Source: Nocardioidaceae bacterium
GTDB lineage: Bacteria > Actinomycetota > Actinomycetes > Propionibacteriales > Nocardioidaceae
NCBI GenBank assembly: GCA_017744365.1
Contig: JAGIBL010000009.1
Span: forward strand, 62,001-126,000
Length of the DNA: 64,000 bases
Direction: 5' to 3'
In this document: positions 25,583 through 34,490 of the stretch, piece after piece
Numbering within the stretch: position 1 is the stretch's first letter
How the letters are laid out: each line of letters starts with the position of its first letter
Program-made: the position numbers and the translations under genes
Notes under the pieces: generated by a model
The model's database searches: none
Told to the model about the DNA's origin: nothing
Seen by the model: only the letters and a program-made list of their open reading frames with translations

Positions 25583-27142
25583 ATGACGGCGGTCATCACG
25601 CTGCGCGACGTGCGCAAGTCCTACGTCGCGGGCGTCCCGGTCCTCCAGGGCGTCGACCTCGACGTCCGGGCCGGCGAGGTGACCGCGCTCGTCGGCGCCA
25701 ACGGCAGCGGCAAGTCCACCCTGGTCAAGATCCTCAGCGGCTACCACGAGCCCGACCCGGGCTCCGAGGTCCGGTTCGGCGAGCGCAGCATGGAAGGTCG
25801 CATCCACCCGGGCCAGGCCCGCGCGGCCGGTGTGCGCTTCGTGCACCAGGACACGCGGATGGTCGCGGGGATGTCAGTGCTGGAGAACCTGCTCGCCGAG
25901 CGGCTCGCCACCGGCTCGCTGCGCCGGCTCGACTGGCCGGCCGAGCGACGCCGGGCGCAGGCCTTCCTCGACGAGCACGGGATCGGCGTCGACGTCCGCG
26001 CCGACGCCGGCTCGCTCTCGCTGGCCGACGCCGCCAAGATCTCGATCGCCCGCGCGGCCGGCCCGGAGAGCGACCCGAGTCTCCGGGCACTGATCCTCGA
26101 CGAGCCGACCGCGGCGCTCGGACGCGAGGACGCCGGCTCGATGCTCGGCTGGGTCCGCGACCTGGCCCGCGGCCGCAACGTCGGCGTCCTGCTGATCGGC
26201 CACCGGCTCGAGGAGATCCTGGCCACCGCCGACCGGGTGGCGGTGCTGCGCAGCGGCCGGATCGTCGCGGACACACCGGTGACCGAGCTGGACCACGACC
26301 GCCTCGTCGAGCAGATCGTGGGCCGGGCCATCGAGTCGTACTACCCCGACCGCGCCGAGGAGGGCAGCGCTGCCGACGCGGCACCGGTTCTCGTCGTGGA
26401 GAGCCTGCGCGGCGGCGCCGTACGTGATCTGTCGTTCACCGTCGCGGCCGGTGAGATCCTCGGCGTCACGGGACTTCCCGGCTCCGGCTTCGAGGACGTG
26501 CCCTACCTGCTGATGGACCCACGCTTGGGGGCCCGCGGCGCCCTGACCGTGGCCGGCCGGCCGATCTCGCCGGGCGCCACCCCGGTGCGCGCCCGCGTCC
26601 AGGCCGGCCTGGCCCTGGTCCCCGCCGACCGCAAGCGCCGCGCCCTGGCCACCACGGTCTCGGTGCGCGCCAACGTCGCGATCCCGCACCTGCGCCGGTT
26701 CCGCTCCTGGGGCCGGCTCAGCGCCCGCGCCGAGCAACGTCTCGCCAGCGGCGTGGTCCGCGATTACGCGGTCTCCCCCGCGAACCCGGACGTGACCGCC
26801 GGCAACCTCAGCGGCGGCAACCAGCAGAAGGTCGTCATCGGCAAGTGGATGTCGACGCGGCCACGGGTGCTGGTCGTGCACGAGCCCACCCAGGCCGTCG
26901 ACATCGGCGCCAAGGCCGAGATCTTCCGGCTCCTCGCCTACGCCGCCGCCGACGGCATGGCCGCCGTCGTGGTCAGCGTCGAGTACGAGGACCTGGCGCA
27001 CCTCTGCGACCGGGTGCTCGTCGTCGGGGACGGGCGCGTGGTCGCCGAGCTCGCCGGCGACGAGCTCGACCCGGAGTCGCTCGCCACCGCCGCCTACCGC
27101 TCGGGAGCCTCGGGGCTCCCCGAACTGGCCCACCTGCGCTGA
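25583..27142 (+). CDS. Ribose-type ABC transporter ATPase (RbsA-like, two NBDs)
   Basis: A 519-residue double ATPase. The first domain has an intact Walker A (GANGSGKST) and ALILDEPTAAL but a degenerate signature (LSLADAAKISIA). The second domain has a degenerate Walker A (GLPGSGFED) and an intact signature LSGGNQQKV with VHEPTQAVD. This split of intact and decayed motifs is normal for RbsA-like proteins. I use the ATG at 25583, eleven bases after GGAAG; a GTG at 25574 overlapping the previous stop is also possible. It powers import with the permease and binding protein upstream. Confidence 0.92.
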   Translation: MTAVITLRDVRKSYVAGVPVLQGVDLDVRAGEVTALVGANGSGKSTLVKILSGYHEPDPGSEVRFGERSMEGRIHPGQARAAGVRFVHQDTRMVAGMSVLENLLAERLATGSLRRLDWPAERRRAQAFLDEHGIGVDVRADAGSLSLADAAKISIARAAGPESDPSLRALILDEPTAALGREDAGSMLGWVRDLARGRNVGVLLIGHRLEEILATADRVAVLRSGRIVADTPVTELDHDRLVEQIVGRAIESYYPDRAEEGSAADAAPVLVVESLRGGAVRDLSFTVAAGEILGVTGLPGSGFEDVPYLLMDPRLGARGALTVAGRPISPGATPVRARVQAGLALVPADRKRRALATTVSVRANVAIPHLRRFRSWGRLSARAEQRLASGVVRDYAVSPANPDVTAGNLSGGNQQKVVIGKWMSTRPRVLVVHEPTQAVDIGAKAEIFRLLAYAAADGMAAVVVSVEYEDLAHLCDRVLVVGDGRVVAELAGDELDPESLATAAYRSGASGLPELAHLR

Positions 27143-27167
27143 ACTAGGAACCGAGGAAACCCGAGGA

Positions 27168-29330
27168 ATGACCATGACCACTCACCACGACACCGGGTCG
27201 GGCAGCAGCCACGACCTCTACATCGGCGTCGACACCGGAGGCACCTTCACCGACATCGTGGTGATGGACGCCGAGGGCGAGGTCCACGCCACCAAGGCGC
27301 CGACCACGCCGGACTCGCTCGACGTCGGGGTGTTCGACGCGCTGGCGCTGGTCGCCGAGCACCGCGGCGAGACCGTGAGCGAGCTGCTCGCCAAGGTCGT
27401 CACCTTCGGCCACGGCACCACCCAGGCGACCAACGCTCTCATCGAGCGCCGCGGCCGGGCCACCGGGCTGCTCACCACCCGGGGCTTCGGCGACACCCTC
27501 ATCATCCAGCGGCTGATGGGGTTCACCGCAGGCGTGCCGGTCGAGAAGCTCGGCGACTTCAGCGAGCGCTCCTATCCCGACCCGATCGTGCCGCGCGACC
27601 TGATCGCGGAGGTGCCCGAGCGGGTCGACCACGCCGGCCGGGTCGTCGTCCCCCTGGACGAGGAGGCGGTCCGTGACGAGGTGCGGCGCCTCGTGGACGC
27701 GGGCATCACCTCGTTCGCGGTCTGCCTGCTGTGGTCCTTCCGCAACCCGGCGCACGAGCAGCGGATCGGCGAGATCATCCGCGAGATCGCCGGCCCCTCG
27801 GCGTACGTGAGCCTCTCCAGCGAGGTCAACCCGGTGCTCGGCGAGTACGAGCGGACCGCGACCACCGTGCTCAACAGCTACCTGGGCCCGGTGGTGGAGC
27901 GCTACCTGGAGAGCCTGGAGGCGCGGCTGCGGGCCGAGGGACTGACCGGCAGGTTCAGCGTGCTCAACAGCATCGGCGGCGTCATGAACGCCCGGGACGC
28001 GGCGCAGCGCGGGGTCCTCCTGCTCGGCAGCGGACCGACCGGAGGCGTGCTCGGCTCCCACCACCTCGCCGCCCAGCTCGGGCACCGCAACATCATCACC
28101 TCCGACATGGGTGGCACCAGCTTCGACGTCGGCCTGGTCGTCGACGGCAAGCCGGTGGTCAAGGCGGTCACCGAGGTCGCCAAGTACCACGTGGCCACGC
28201 CGATGGTGGACATCACCGCGATCGGCGCGGGCGGCGGCTCGATCGCCACCGTGGTCAACGGCAAGCTCCGGGTAGGCCCGGCCAGCGCCGGCTCCTACCC
28301 CGGCCCGGTCTGCTACCGGCGCGGAGGCACCCAGGTCACCGTCACCGACGCGGACGTCGCTCTCGGCGTCATCGACCCGGACAACTTCCTGGGTGGCCGG
28401 ATGGAGATCGACAAGGCGGCCGCGGAGGAGGCGATCCGCACCCAGATCGCCGAGCCGCTCGGCATCAGCGTGGTGGAGGCAGCCGCCGGCATCCGTGAGA
28501 TCGTCGACGCCCGGATGGCCGACACCCTGCGCGAGCTGACCGTGGGCCGCGGCCACGATCCGCGCGATTTCGTCCTCTACGCGTACGGCGGCGCCGGCCC
28601 GATGCACTGCGCCGGCTTCGGCGCCGAGCTCGGCGTGGCCTCCATCGTGGTGCCGGCGACCTCGATGGCGCACAGCGCGTACGGCGCTCTCAGCGCCGAC
28701 ATCCACCACGGAGCCGAGCGGTCGGAGTCGCTGCGCAGCTCGCGGGCGAGCGCCGCCCCCTGGGAGGAGTTCGACCGCGCCCACGTCGAGACGATCTTCA
28801 AGGAGCTCGAGGCGGAGGTGCTGGCCAAGCTGGCCGGCGACGACGTGGCCGAGGGCGACATCGTCATCGACCGCTCCGTCGACATGCGCTACCGCAGCCA
28901 GACCCACGAGCTCATCATCCCGGTGCCCGGCGACCTCGCCGATCCGGACTGCCTGCGCGACCTGGTGCTGCTCTTCGAGCGCACCTACGAGGACACCTAC
29001 GGCAAGGGCTCGGGCTTCCGCGAGGCCGGCATCGAGCTGACCACGTTCCGGGTGGCGGGCATCGGGCGGACCGTCAAGCCGGCGTTCCGGGCGTTCGTCC
29101 CGGTGCCCGCCGGGGCGCCACGCACCCGGCCGGTCTTCGACGTCCGCGCCGGGGACTGGCTCGACGCCGCCGTCGTCGACTGGGAGTCGATGCAGCCGGA
29201 CAGCCCGATGACCGGCCCGGTCGTCGTCGAGCACCCCACCACCACGGTCTACGTCGCCCACGGACAGTCGGTGCACGTCGACGCGATCGGCAACCTGCTG
29301 ATCTCCCCCCGGACAGGAGCAGACGCATGA
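27168..29330 (+). CDS. Hydantoinase/oxoprolinase A-type subunit (acetone-carboxylase beta-like)
   Basis: A 720-residue ASKHA-fold ATPase subunit: phosphate loop IGVDTGGTFTDIVVMD near residue 20, VTFGHGTTQATNALIER, DMGGTSFDVGLV in the second nucleotide lobe, and a C-terminal SQTHELIIPVPG. Family members (HyuA, OplA N-half, acetone and acetophenone carboxylase subunits) use ATP to phosphorylate a ring amide or an enolate. It pairs with the B-type subunit, whose ATG overlaps its stop. A second ATG at 27174 has GAGGA six bases upstream and may be the real start. Confidence 0.9.
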   Translation: MTMTTHHDTGSGSSHDLYIGVDTGGTFTDIVVMDAEGEVHATKAPTTPDSLDVGVFDALALVAEHRGETVSELLAKVVTFGHGTTQATNALIERRGRATGLLTTRGFGDTLIIQRLMGFTAGVPVEKLGDFSERSYPDPIVPRDLIAEVPERVDHAGRVVVPLDEEAVRDEVRRLVDAGITSFAVCLLWSFRNPAHEQRIGEIIREIAGPSAYVSLSSEVNPVLGEYERTATTVLNSYLGPVVERYLESLEARLRAEGLTGRFSVLNSIGGVMNARDAAQRGVLLLGSGPTGGVLGSHHLAAQLGHRNIITSDMGGTSFDVGLVVDGKPVVKAVTEVAKYHVATPMVDITAIGAGGGSIATVVNGKLRVGPASAGSYPGPVCYRRGGTQVTVTDADVALGVIDPDNFLGGRMEIDKAAAEEAIRTQIAEPLGISVVEAAAGIREIVDARMADTLRELTVGRGHDPRDFVLYAYGGAGPMHCAGFGAELGVASIVVPATSMAHSAYGALSADIHHGAERSESLRSSRASAAPWEEFDRAHVETIFKELEAEVLAKLAGDDVAEGDIVIDRSVDMRYRSQTHELIIPVPGDLADPDCLRDLVLLFERTYEDTYGKGSGFREAGIELTTFRVAGIGRTVKPAFRAFVPVPAGAPRTRPVFDVRAGDWLDAAVVDWESMQPDSPMTGPVVVEHPTTTVYVAHGQSVHVDAIGNLLISPRTGADA

Positions 29331-31468
29331 GCACCACGACTCTCGACCCGATCACCTTCGAGGTCATCCGCAACAAGCTCTCGGCGATCACCGAGGAGCA
29401 GGCGATCACCCTCAAGAACGTCTCCGGCTCCCCCGTGGTGACCGAGGCGACCGACTTCAATGTCGGCATCTACCTGGGCGACGGCTCGGTCGTCACCATG
29501 GGCCCGCAGGTGCTGTTCCACTCGGGCTCGATGGCCAGCGTGGTGCGCAACATCATCACCGACTGCGAGGCGAACCCGGGGATCTCCGAAGGCGACATGT
29601 TCGTCCTCAACGACCCGTACAAGGGCGCCCTGCACCAGATGGACGTCACCTTCGTGGCTCCGGTCTTCGCCGAGGGCCGCCGGGTCGCCTGGGTCGGCGC
29701 GTGCGCGCACCAGATCGACGTCGGCGGGATGAACTTCGGCAGCTGGAGCCTCGGTGCGCGCGGCATCCAGGAGGAGGCCATGCTGCTGCCCGGGATCAAG
29801 CTGGTCGAGCGCGGGGAGATCCGTGCGGACCTCTGGTCGATGCTGATGGGGATGACCCGGATGCCGACGACCGTCGGGCTGGACTTCAAGGCGATGATCG
29901 CGGCGAACAACGTTGCCGCCGGGCGGCTGACCGAGCTCTTCGAGCGCTACGGCCTGGAGACGGTGCTCGAGGTGATGGCGCACGAGCTCGACCACTCCGA
30001 GCGCGAGCTGCGCCAGGTGCTCAGCGAGCTCCCCGACGGCGTCTTCCGGGCCGTCGACTGGATCGAGCACGACGGCCACGAGGACAAGCTCTACGAGTTC
30101 CGGGTCACGGTGACCAAGACCGGCGACGAGCTGGCCTTCGACTTCACCGGCACCTCCGCACAGGCACCGGGCTTCATCAACTGCACCTACTCCGGCCTGG
30201 TCGCCGGGGTCTTCACCGCGCTGCTGCCGACGCTGGCGCCGAACCTGCGCTGGAACGAGGGACTGCTGCGCCCGGTCTCGATCACCGCTCCCGCCGGGAC
30301 CGTCGCGAACGCCACCTGGCCGGCGCCGGTCTCCAGCGCCACCGTCTCGGCGGTCTGGGTGGTGACCAACGTCTCGTTCAGCGCGCTGTCCCGGTTGGTG
30401 ACGACCTCGCCGGACGTCGCGCGGCACGGAGCGGGCGTCACCAAGGGCTCGATGAGCGTGATGGTGCTCAACGGGCTCTACCCGGACGGCGACCCCTACG
30501 GCACCTTCCTGCTGGACTCCACCGCCGGCGGCGGCGGCGCGTACGGCGACCACGACGGCCTCACCGCCTCCGGCGACTTCTGCGTGCCCCGACCCGCGAT
30601 CGCGAACGTCGAGTCGCACGAGGCGGACGGGCAGATCCTGTTCCTCTACCGCGGGATCCTGCCCGACTCCGCCGGCGCGGGCCGGCAGCGCGGAGGCTCG
30701 ACCGTGGGCCTGGCGCTGACCCCGCACGGCACCGACCAGCTGCAGGCGATGCTGGTCGGCCACGGTGTCGAGGTGCCCAACAGCGCCGGGATCTTCGGCG
30801 GCCTGGAGGGATCGTGCAACCGCAACGAGCTGCTGCACCGGGTCGAGGGCGTTTCGCCGGTGGGCCTGGTCGGCTCCGCTGCCGACCACGAGACGTGGGC
30901 TGGCGAGCGCGAGATCATGAACGCCAAGCCCGGTTTCTTCACGCTTCGGCGCGGCGACGTCGTCTCCTACTCCTTCCAGGGCGGCGGCGGCTACGGCGAC
31001 CCGATCGACCGCGATCCCGCCGCGGTCGCCCACGATGTCGCCACCCGCCAGGTCAGCCGCGCCTCGGCGGCCGCGATCTACGGCGTCGTGCTCGACGAGG
31101 GCCTCGGCCTGGATGTCGCCGCGACCGAGGAGCGGCGCGCCGCGATCCGGTCCGACCGGCTCGGGCAGTCACCGTCGGCCGGGTCGGCGGATGCCGCTCC
31201 GGTCGAGGGGCGCTGCCTCACCCCGGACCTGTCCGTCGGCGAGGACGGCCACGTGCGCTGCTCCTGCGGTCACGACCTCGGCCTCGGCCCGGACTGGAAG
31301 AGAGCGGCGCGCCGCCGTACGGTCCCGCCGGCGGAGCACGGCCCGCTGCTGCGCCTGCACCCCGAGCTGGAGCTGCGCGAGTACGTCTGCCCTTCGTGTG
31401 CGCGGATGCTGGAGTCCAACGTCTGCCGCACCGGCGCCGCCGACCTCATCACCTCGGAGCTGGCGTGA
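29327..31468 (+). CDS. Hydantoinase/oxoprolinase B-type subunit with C-terminal gamma-like domain
   Basis: A 713-residue protein. Residues about 1-575 are a HyuB/acetone-carboxylase alpha-type catalytic subunit (PITFEVIRNKLSAITEEQ, EGDMFVLNDPYKGALHQMD, HQIDVGGMNFGS, FQGGGGYGDPIDRDP). The last about 85 residues carry CSCGH...DWK and CPSC...C motifs, like the small zinc-binding gamma subunit of acetone carboxylase, after a variable linker. Usual HyuB proteins are about 520-590 residues. This makes an ATP-dependent carboxylase of a ketone an attractive alternative to a hydantoin or lactam hydrolase. Confidence 0.85.
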   Translation: MSTTTLDPITFEVIRNKLSAITEEQAITLKNVSGSPVVTEATDFNVGIYLGDGSVVTMGPQVLFHSGSMASVVRNIITDCEANPGISEGDMFVLNDPYKGALHQMDVTFVAPVFAEGRRVAWVGACAHQIDVGGMNFGSWSLGARGIQEEAMLLPGIKLVERGEIRADLWSMLMGMTRMPTTVGLDFKAMIAANNVAAGRLTELFERYGLETVLEVMAHELDHSERELRQVLSELPDGVFRAVDWIEHDGHEDKLYEFRVTVTKTGDELAFDFTGTSAQAPGFINCTYSGLVAGVFTALLPTLAPNLRWNEGLLRPVSITAPAGTVANATWPAPVSSATVSAVWVVTNVSFSALSRLVTTSPDVARHGAGVTKGSMSVMVLNGLYPDGDPYGTFLLDSTAGGGGAYGDHDGLTASGDFCVPRPAIANVESHEADGQILFLYRGILPDSAGAGRQRGGSTVGLALTPHGTDQLQAMLVGHGVEVPNSAGIFGGLEGSCNRNELLHRVEGVSPVGLVGSAADHETWAGEREIMNAKPGFFTLRRGDVVSYSFQGGGGYGDPIDRDPAAVAHDVATRQVSRASAAAIYGVVLDEGLGLDVAATEERRAAIRSDRLGQSPSAGSADAAPVEGRCLTPDLSVGEDGHVRCSCGHDLGLGPDWKRAARRRTVPPAEHGPLLRLHPELELREYVCPSCARMLESNVCRTGAADLITSELA

Positions 31469-32601
31469 CCACGACGGCGTTCCCCCGGTTCGCGGTCCGC
31501 ACCGAGGTCGTCAGCGGGATCGGCAGCCTGAGCAGGCTCGACGAACTGGTCGCCGGGTTCGGCCACCGGGAGGTCGCGGTCGTCGCGGACACCGCGCTCG
31601 ACCAGGCCGGGGTCCTCGACCGCGTGCTCGCGCACGCGCCGGGGGCCGTGGCGGTGGCACGCATCCTGGTCGACCCGGACCCCGACGTCGAGGTCGTCGA
31701 GCGGGCGGCGGGACGGGCCCGGGCGGCAGGAGCCCGCTGCGTGCTCGCGATCGGCGGCGGCAGTGCCCTCGGCGTCGGGAAGGCGGTCGGCATCCGGCTC
31801 ACCAACGACCAGCGCATCGACGCCTACGAGGGCCGCGACAAGGTCGTCGAGATGCCCGCGCCGACGATCGCCGTCCCCACGACCGCGGGCAGCGGCAGCG
31901 AGGTGTCGAACGCGCTGGTCCTCCACGAGGCCGAGCGGGACAACGAGATCGTCGTCCGCGGAGAGCTGTGCGCTCCCCGGGCGGCGGTCCTGGACGCGAC
32001 CGTGCTCCGGTCGCTGCCGCGCGCACCACTGGTGTACTCGGCGCTCGACGCTCTCTCACACGCGCTGGAGTCACTGTGGTCGCGCGGTGGGAGCTACTTC
32101 AGCGCCGCGACCGCCGTCCCCGCGGCCCGCTCGATCATCGCCCGGCTGCCCCGCGCGGCGGCCGGGGCGGAGGACGGCACCAATGCGAGCGGCGACAACG
32201 ACGACGCGCTGCAGGAGCTGCTTGAGGCCAGCTGCGCGGCCAACATGGCGTGCGGCAACAGCGGCTTGGCCCTGGTGCACGCGCTGTCGTCCTCGCCGGC
32301 GGTGCGGGTGCCGCACGGGCTGCAGAACGCGGTCCTGCTACCGCACGTGGCCCGCTTCAACACCCCCGCGCTGGACGAGGAGACCCTCGGCCTGCTGCCG
32401 CTCGTCGACGAGCTGTACGGCGAGCTCGGCCTGGAGCCGTCGTTCGCCGCGATCGGGCAAGGCCCGGTCGACGGCCCGCGGATGCTGGAGGCCAGCGCGC
32501 GCAACCCGTTCCGCGCCAACAACCTGCGGGCGACGTCCGACGAGGACCTGGTCGCCCTGCTGCGCGCCGCCGGGGCGACCTTCCCCGAGGAGAGCCGATG
32601 A
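31465..32601 (+). CDS. Iron-containing alcohol dehydrogenase (maleylacetate-reductase-like)
   Basis: A 378-residue group III alcohol dehydrogenase. An N-terminal NAD(P)-binding part with AIGGGSALGVGKAVGI and PTTAGSGSEVSN precedes the metal ligands in DALSHALESL, LALVHALSS and VPHGLQNAVLLPH. The subfamily includes maleylacetate reductase and 4-hydroxybutyrate- or lactaldehyde-type dehydrogenases. The GTG start overlaps the stop of the B-subunit gene (GTGA), so it works in the same pathway, probably on an alcohol/carbonyl intermediate. Confidence 0.87.
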   Translation: MTTTAFPRFAVRTEVVSGIGSLSRLDELVAGFGHREVAVVADTALDQAGVLDRVLAHAPGAVAVARILVDPDPDVEVVERAAGRARAAGARCVLAIGGGSALGVGKAVGIRLTNDQRIDAYEGRDKVVEMPAPTIAVPTTAGSGSEVSNALVLHEAERDNEIVVRGELCAPRAAVLDATVLRSLPRAPLVYSALDALSHALESLWSRGGSYFSAATAVPAARSIIARLPRAAAGAEDGTNASGDNDDALQELLEASCAANMACGNSGLALVHALSSSPAVRVPHGLQNAVLLPHVARFNTPALDEETLGLLPLVDELYGELGLEPSFAAIGQGPVDGPRMLEASARNPFRANNLRATSDEDLVALLRAAGATFPEESR

Positions 32602-33308
32602 CCGACCTGCGGGTGCAGCTCGCCCAGGCCAATCACATCCTCTTCGACCAGGGCGTCCTCGACGCCTTCGGCCACGTGAGCGTGCGCAGCGAGGAGCGGG
32701 CCGACCGCTTCCTGCTGGCCCGCAACATGGCGCCGGTGCTGGTCACGCCGGAGGACGTGCAGGAGTACGACCTCGACGGCGAGACCGACGGCCCGGCGTC
32801 GTCGTACCTGGAGCGATTCATCCACGCCGAGATCTACCGGGCACGGCCGGATGTCCAGGCCGTGGTGCACAGCCACTCGGCCTCGGTGATCCCGTTCGGG
32901 CTGTCCTCGACGCCGCTGCGGGCGGTGTTCCACATGGCGGGCTTCCTCGTCGACGGGGTCGCCCGCTTCGAGATCCGGGACGTGGCCGGCGACGCGACCG
33001 ACCTGCTGGTCCGCGATGCCCGTCTCGGCGCCGCGCTGGCCGCCTCACTGGGCCAGGCGCCGTTCGCGCTCATGCGGGGACACGGGTCCGTGGCGGTCGC
33101 CCCGTCGCTGCCGCTCGCGGTCTACCGGGCCGTGTACGCCGAGGAGAACGCAGCCCTGCAGCTGCGCGGGCTCCCCCTGGCCGACGTCGACTACCTGACG
33201 CCGGGCGAGGGCCGCGCGGCCGCGCAGACCAATGCCGGCCAGGTCGCCAGAGCGTGGGACATGTGGCTCCGGCTGGCTGGCCGGCACGAGTCGCTTCGCT
33301 CTGCTTAG
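32598..33308 (+). CDS. Class II aldolase/adducin-family protein
   Basis: A 236-residue protein of the fuculose-phosphate aldolase fold. NHILFDQGVLDAFGHVSVR is the N-terminal signature; metal ligands are in VVHSHSASVIPFG and MRGHGSVAVAP. Members cleave or decarboxylate hydroxy-acids and sugar phosphates with a divalent metal. It is the last gene of the transporter/HyuAB set and overlaps the iron-dehydrogenase stop (ATGA). Its own stop overlaps the convergent NTF2-like gene by four bases. Confidence 0.87.
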   Translation: MTDLRVQLAQANHILFDQGVLDAFGHVSVRSEERADRFLLARNMAPVLVTPEDVQEYDLDGETDGPASSYLERFIHAEIYRARPDVQAVVHSHSASVIPFGLSSTPLRAVFHMAGFLVDGVARFEIRDVAGDATDLLVRDARLGAALAASLGQAPFALMRGHGSVAVAPSLPLAVYRAVYAEENAALQLRGLPLADVDYLTPGEGRAAAQTNAGQVARAWDMWLRLAGRHESLRSA

Positions 33309-33637
33309 CCTTCGCGGATCGTCATCGAGGCGACCTGGTCGCCGTCGACGACGAAGGTGAACCGGCTCAGGCCGTTGGCGTACTCGCTGCGCCAGTCGCC
33401 GACCACGACGACCTCACCCGCAGCGTTGGTCTCGACGCTCTGGACCGCGAGGTGCCCGCGGGCACCGATCAGCTCCTTGCCGCTCCAGCCGTCGATGGCC
33501 TCGCGGCCGGTGAAGGTGCGGCCCCAGTCGTCGACGAAGCCGTCGGAGGTGAAGGCGTCCAGGAAAGCCTCCTCGTCGTGGCGGTTGACGGCGTCGAGAA
33601 GGCCGGCAACGGGCTCGGGTACGTCGGTGGTGGTCAT
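33305..33637 (-). CDS. NTF2-like (SnoaL-type) small protein
   Basis: A 110-residue single-domain protein with the cone-shaped alpha+beta NTF2 pattern: an N-terminal helix (VAGLLDAVNRHDEEAFLDAF), a short GFVDDWGRTFTGREAI segment and C-terminal strands ending in FTFVVDGDQVASM. Such proteins serve as isomerases, dehydratases or ligand binders. It is 28 bases downstream of an SDR in the same direction, so the pair may act together under the TetR regulator at 34491-35189. No catalytic residues can be assigned with confidence. Confidence 0.8.
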   Translation of the reverse strand: MTTTDVPEPVAGLLDAVNRHDEEAFLDAFTSDGFVDDWGRTFTGREAIDGWSGKELIGARGHLAVQSVETNAAGEVVVVGDWRSEYANGLSRFTFVVDGDQVASMTIREG

Positions 33638-33665
33638 GGTGATCTCCCTTCCGTGGTGGCGGTCG

Positions 33666-34421
33666 TCAGCGCGTGGTGTAGCCGCCGTTGGCGAAGATGG
33701 TCTGGCCGGTGATCCACCAGCCCTCGGTGGCGAGGAACCTCACGATCGGCGCGATGTCCTCGATCTGAGTGAGCTGGTTGCCCATCGCCTGGGACTTGTG
33801 GAACGCGACCCGCTCGGGCGTCTCCTGCCCGTAGAAGAACGGGGTGTCCATCGGCCCGGGTGCCACCGAGTTCACCGAGATGCCGCGGGCGCCGAACTCC
33901 TTGGCAGCGGCACGGGTGAAGTGCTCCACCGGCGACTTGCCGCCGGCGTAGGTGGAGTAGCCGTCGGTGAAGGCGGCGAGCAGCGAGGTGAGGATGGTCA
34001 CGACCTTGCCGTTGTCTGCCAGGTTCCGTCCAGCCTCGCGCAGGAAGAAGTACGCGGCCTTCGCGTTCACGTCGAGCATCTCGTCGTACTCCTCCTCGGA
34101 GGTCTCGACGATCGGCTTGCGCAGCACCTTGCCGACGGTGTTGACGGCGACGTCGATCGGGCCGAGCGCGGCGGCAGCGTCGGCGAAGAGCGCCTCGACC
34201 GCGTCGACCCGGGTGAGGTCGCCGGTGAGGACGATGCCCTTGCGCCCGGCTGCCTCGACCGCGGCCAGCGTCTCCTCGGCTTCGGCCCGCGTGGACGCGG
34301 AGTTGTAGTGGATCGCGACGTTCGCGCCGGCCTCGGCCAGCTGGCGGCTGATGAGGCCGCCGAGGTTCTTGGCGCCGGCGGCGACGAGGGCGTTCCTGCC
34401 CTCGAGGGAGTGGGTGGTCAT
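33666..34421 (-). CDS. Short-chain dehydrogenase/reductase (SDR)
   Basis: A 251-residue classical SDR. The cofactor motif is the variant AGAKNLGG rather than TGxxxGIG; VNTVGK, a catalytic-serine region ILTSLLAA, YAGGK (Tyr/Lys), and ANGGYTTR at the C-terminus follow. The enoyl-reductase-like motif spacing leaves the substrate open. It diverges from the TetR gene, with two palindromes in the 69-bp gap, so it is likely the regulator's direct target. Confidence 0.88.
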   Translation of the reverse strand: MTTHSLEGRNALVAAGAKNLGGLISRQLAEAGANVAIHYNSASTRAEAEETLAAVEAAGRKGIVLTGDLTRVDAVEALFADAAAALGPIDVAVNTVGKVLRKPIVETSEEEYDEMLDVNAKAAYFFLREAGRNLADNGKVVTILTSLLAAFTDGYSTYAGGKSPVEHFTRAAAKEFGARGISVNSVAPGPMDTPFFYGQETPERVAFHKSQAMGNQLTQIEDIAPIVRFLATEGWWITGQTIFANGGYTTR

Positions 34422-34433
34422 GGAGGGTCCTTC

Positions 34434-34447
34434 CGAATATCTATTCG
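34434..34447. promoter_or_regulatory. 14-bp palindrome upstream of SDR
   Basis: CGAATA-TC-TATTCG is an exact inverted repeat 13 bp upstream of the SDR start codon, adjoining the longer palindrome at 34447. It may be a second regulator site or part of the promoter. Confidence 0.4.
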
Positions 34448-34465
34448 ATACAGAATCTCTGTATC
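34447..34465. promoter_or_regulatory. 19-bp perfect palindrome, candidate TetR operator
   Basis: GATACAGA-ATC-TCTGTATC has 8-bp perfect arms around three bases and lies between the divergent SDR and TetR genes. TetR proteins typically bind such 15-20 bp palindromes as dimers at their own promoter. This is the best operator candidate for the regulator starting at 34491. Confidence 0.65.
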
Positions 34466-34490
34466 ATTCGTCAGCGGTTACTATATCGAT

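Noticed and set aside
29249-31033. Long minus-strand frame opposite HyuB, and a similar one opposite HyuA at 27144-29276
   Set aside because: Products have no motifs and arise from codon bias; the plus strand encodes conserved HyuA/HyuB proteins.
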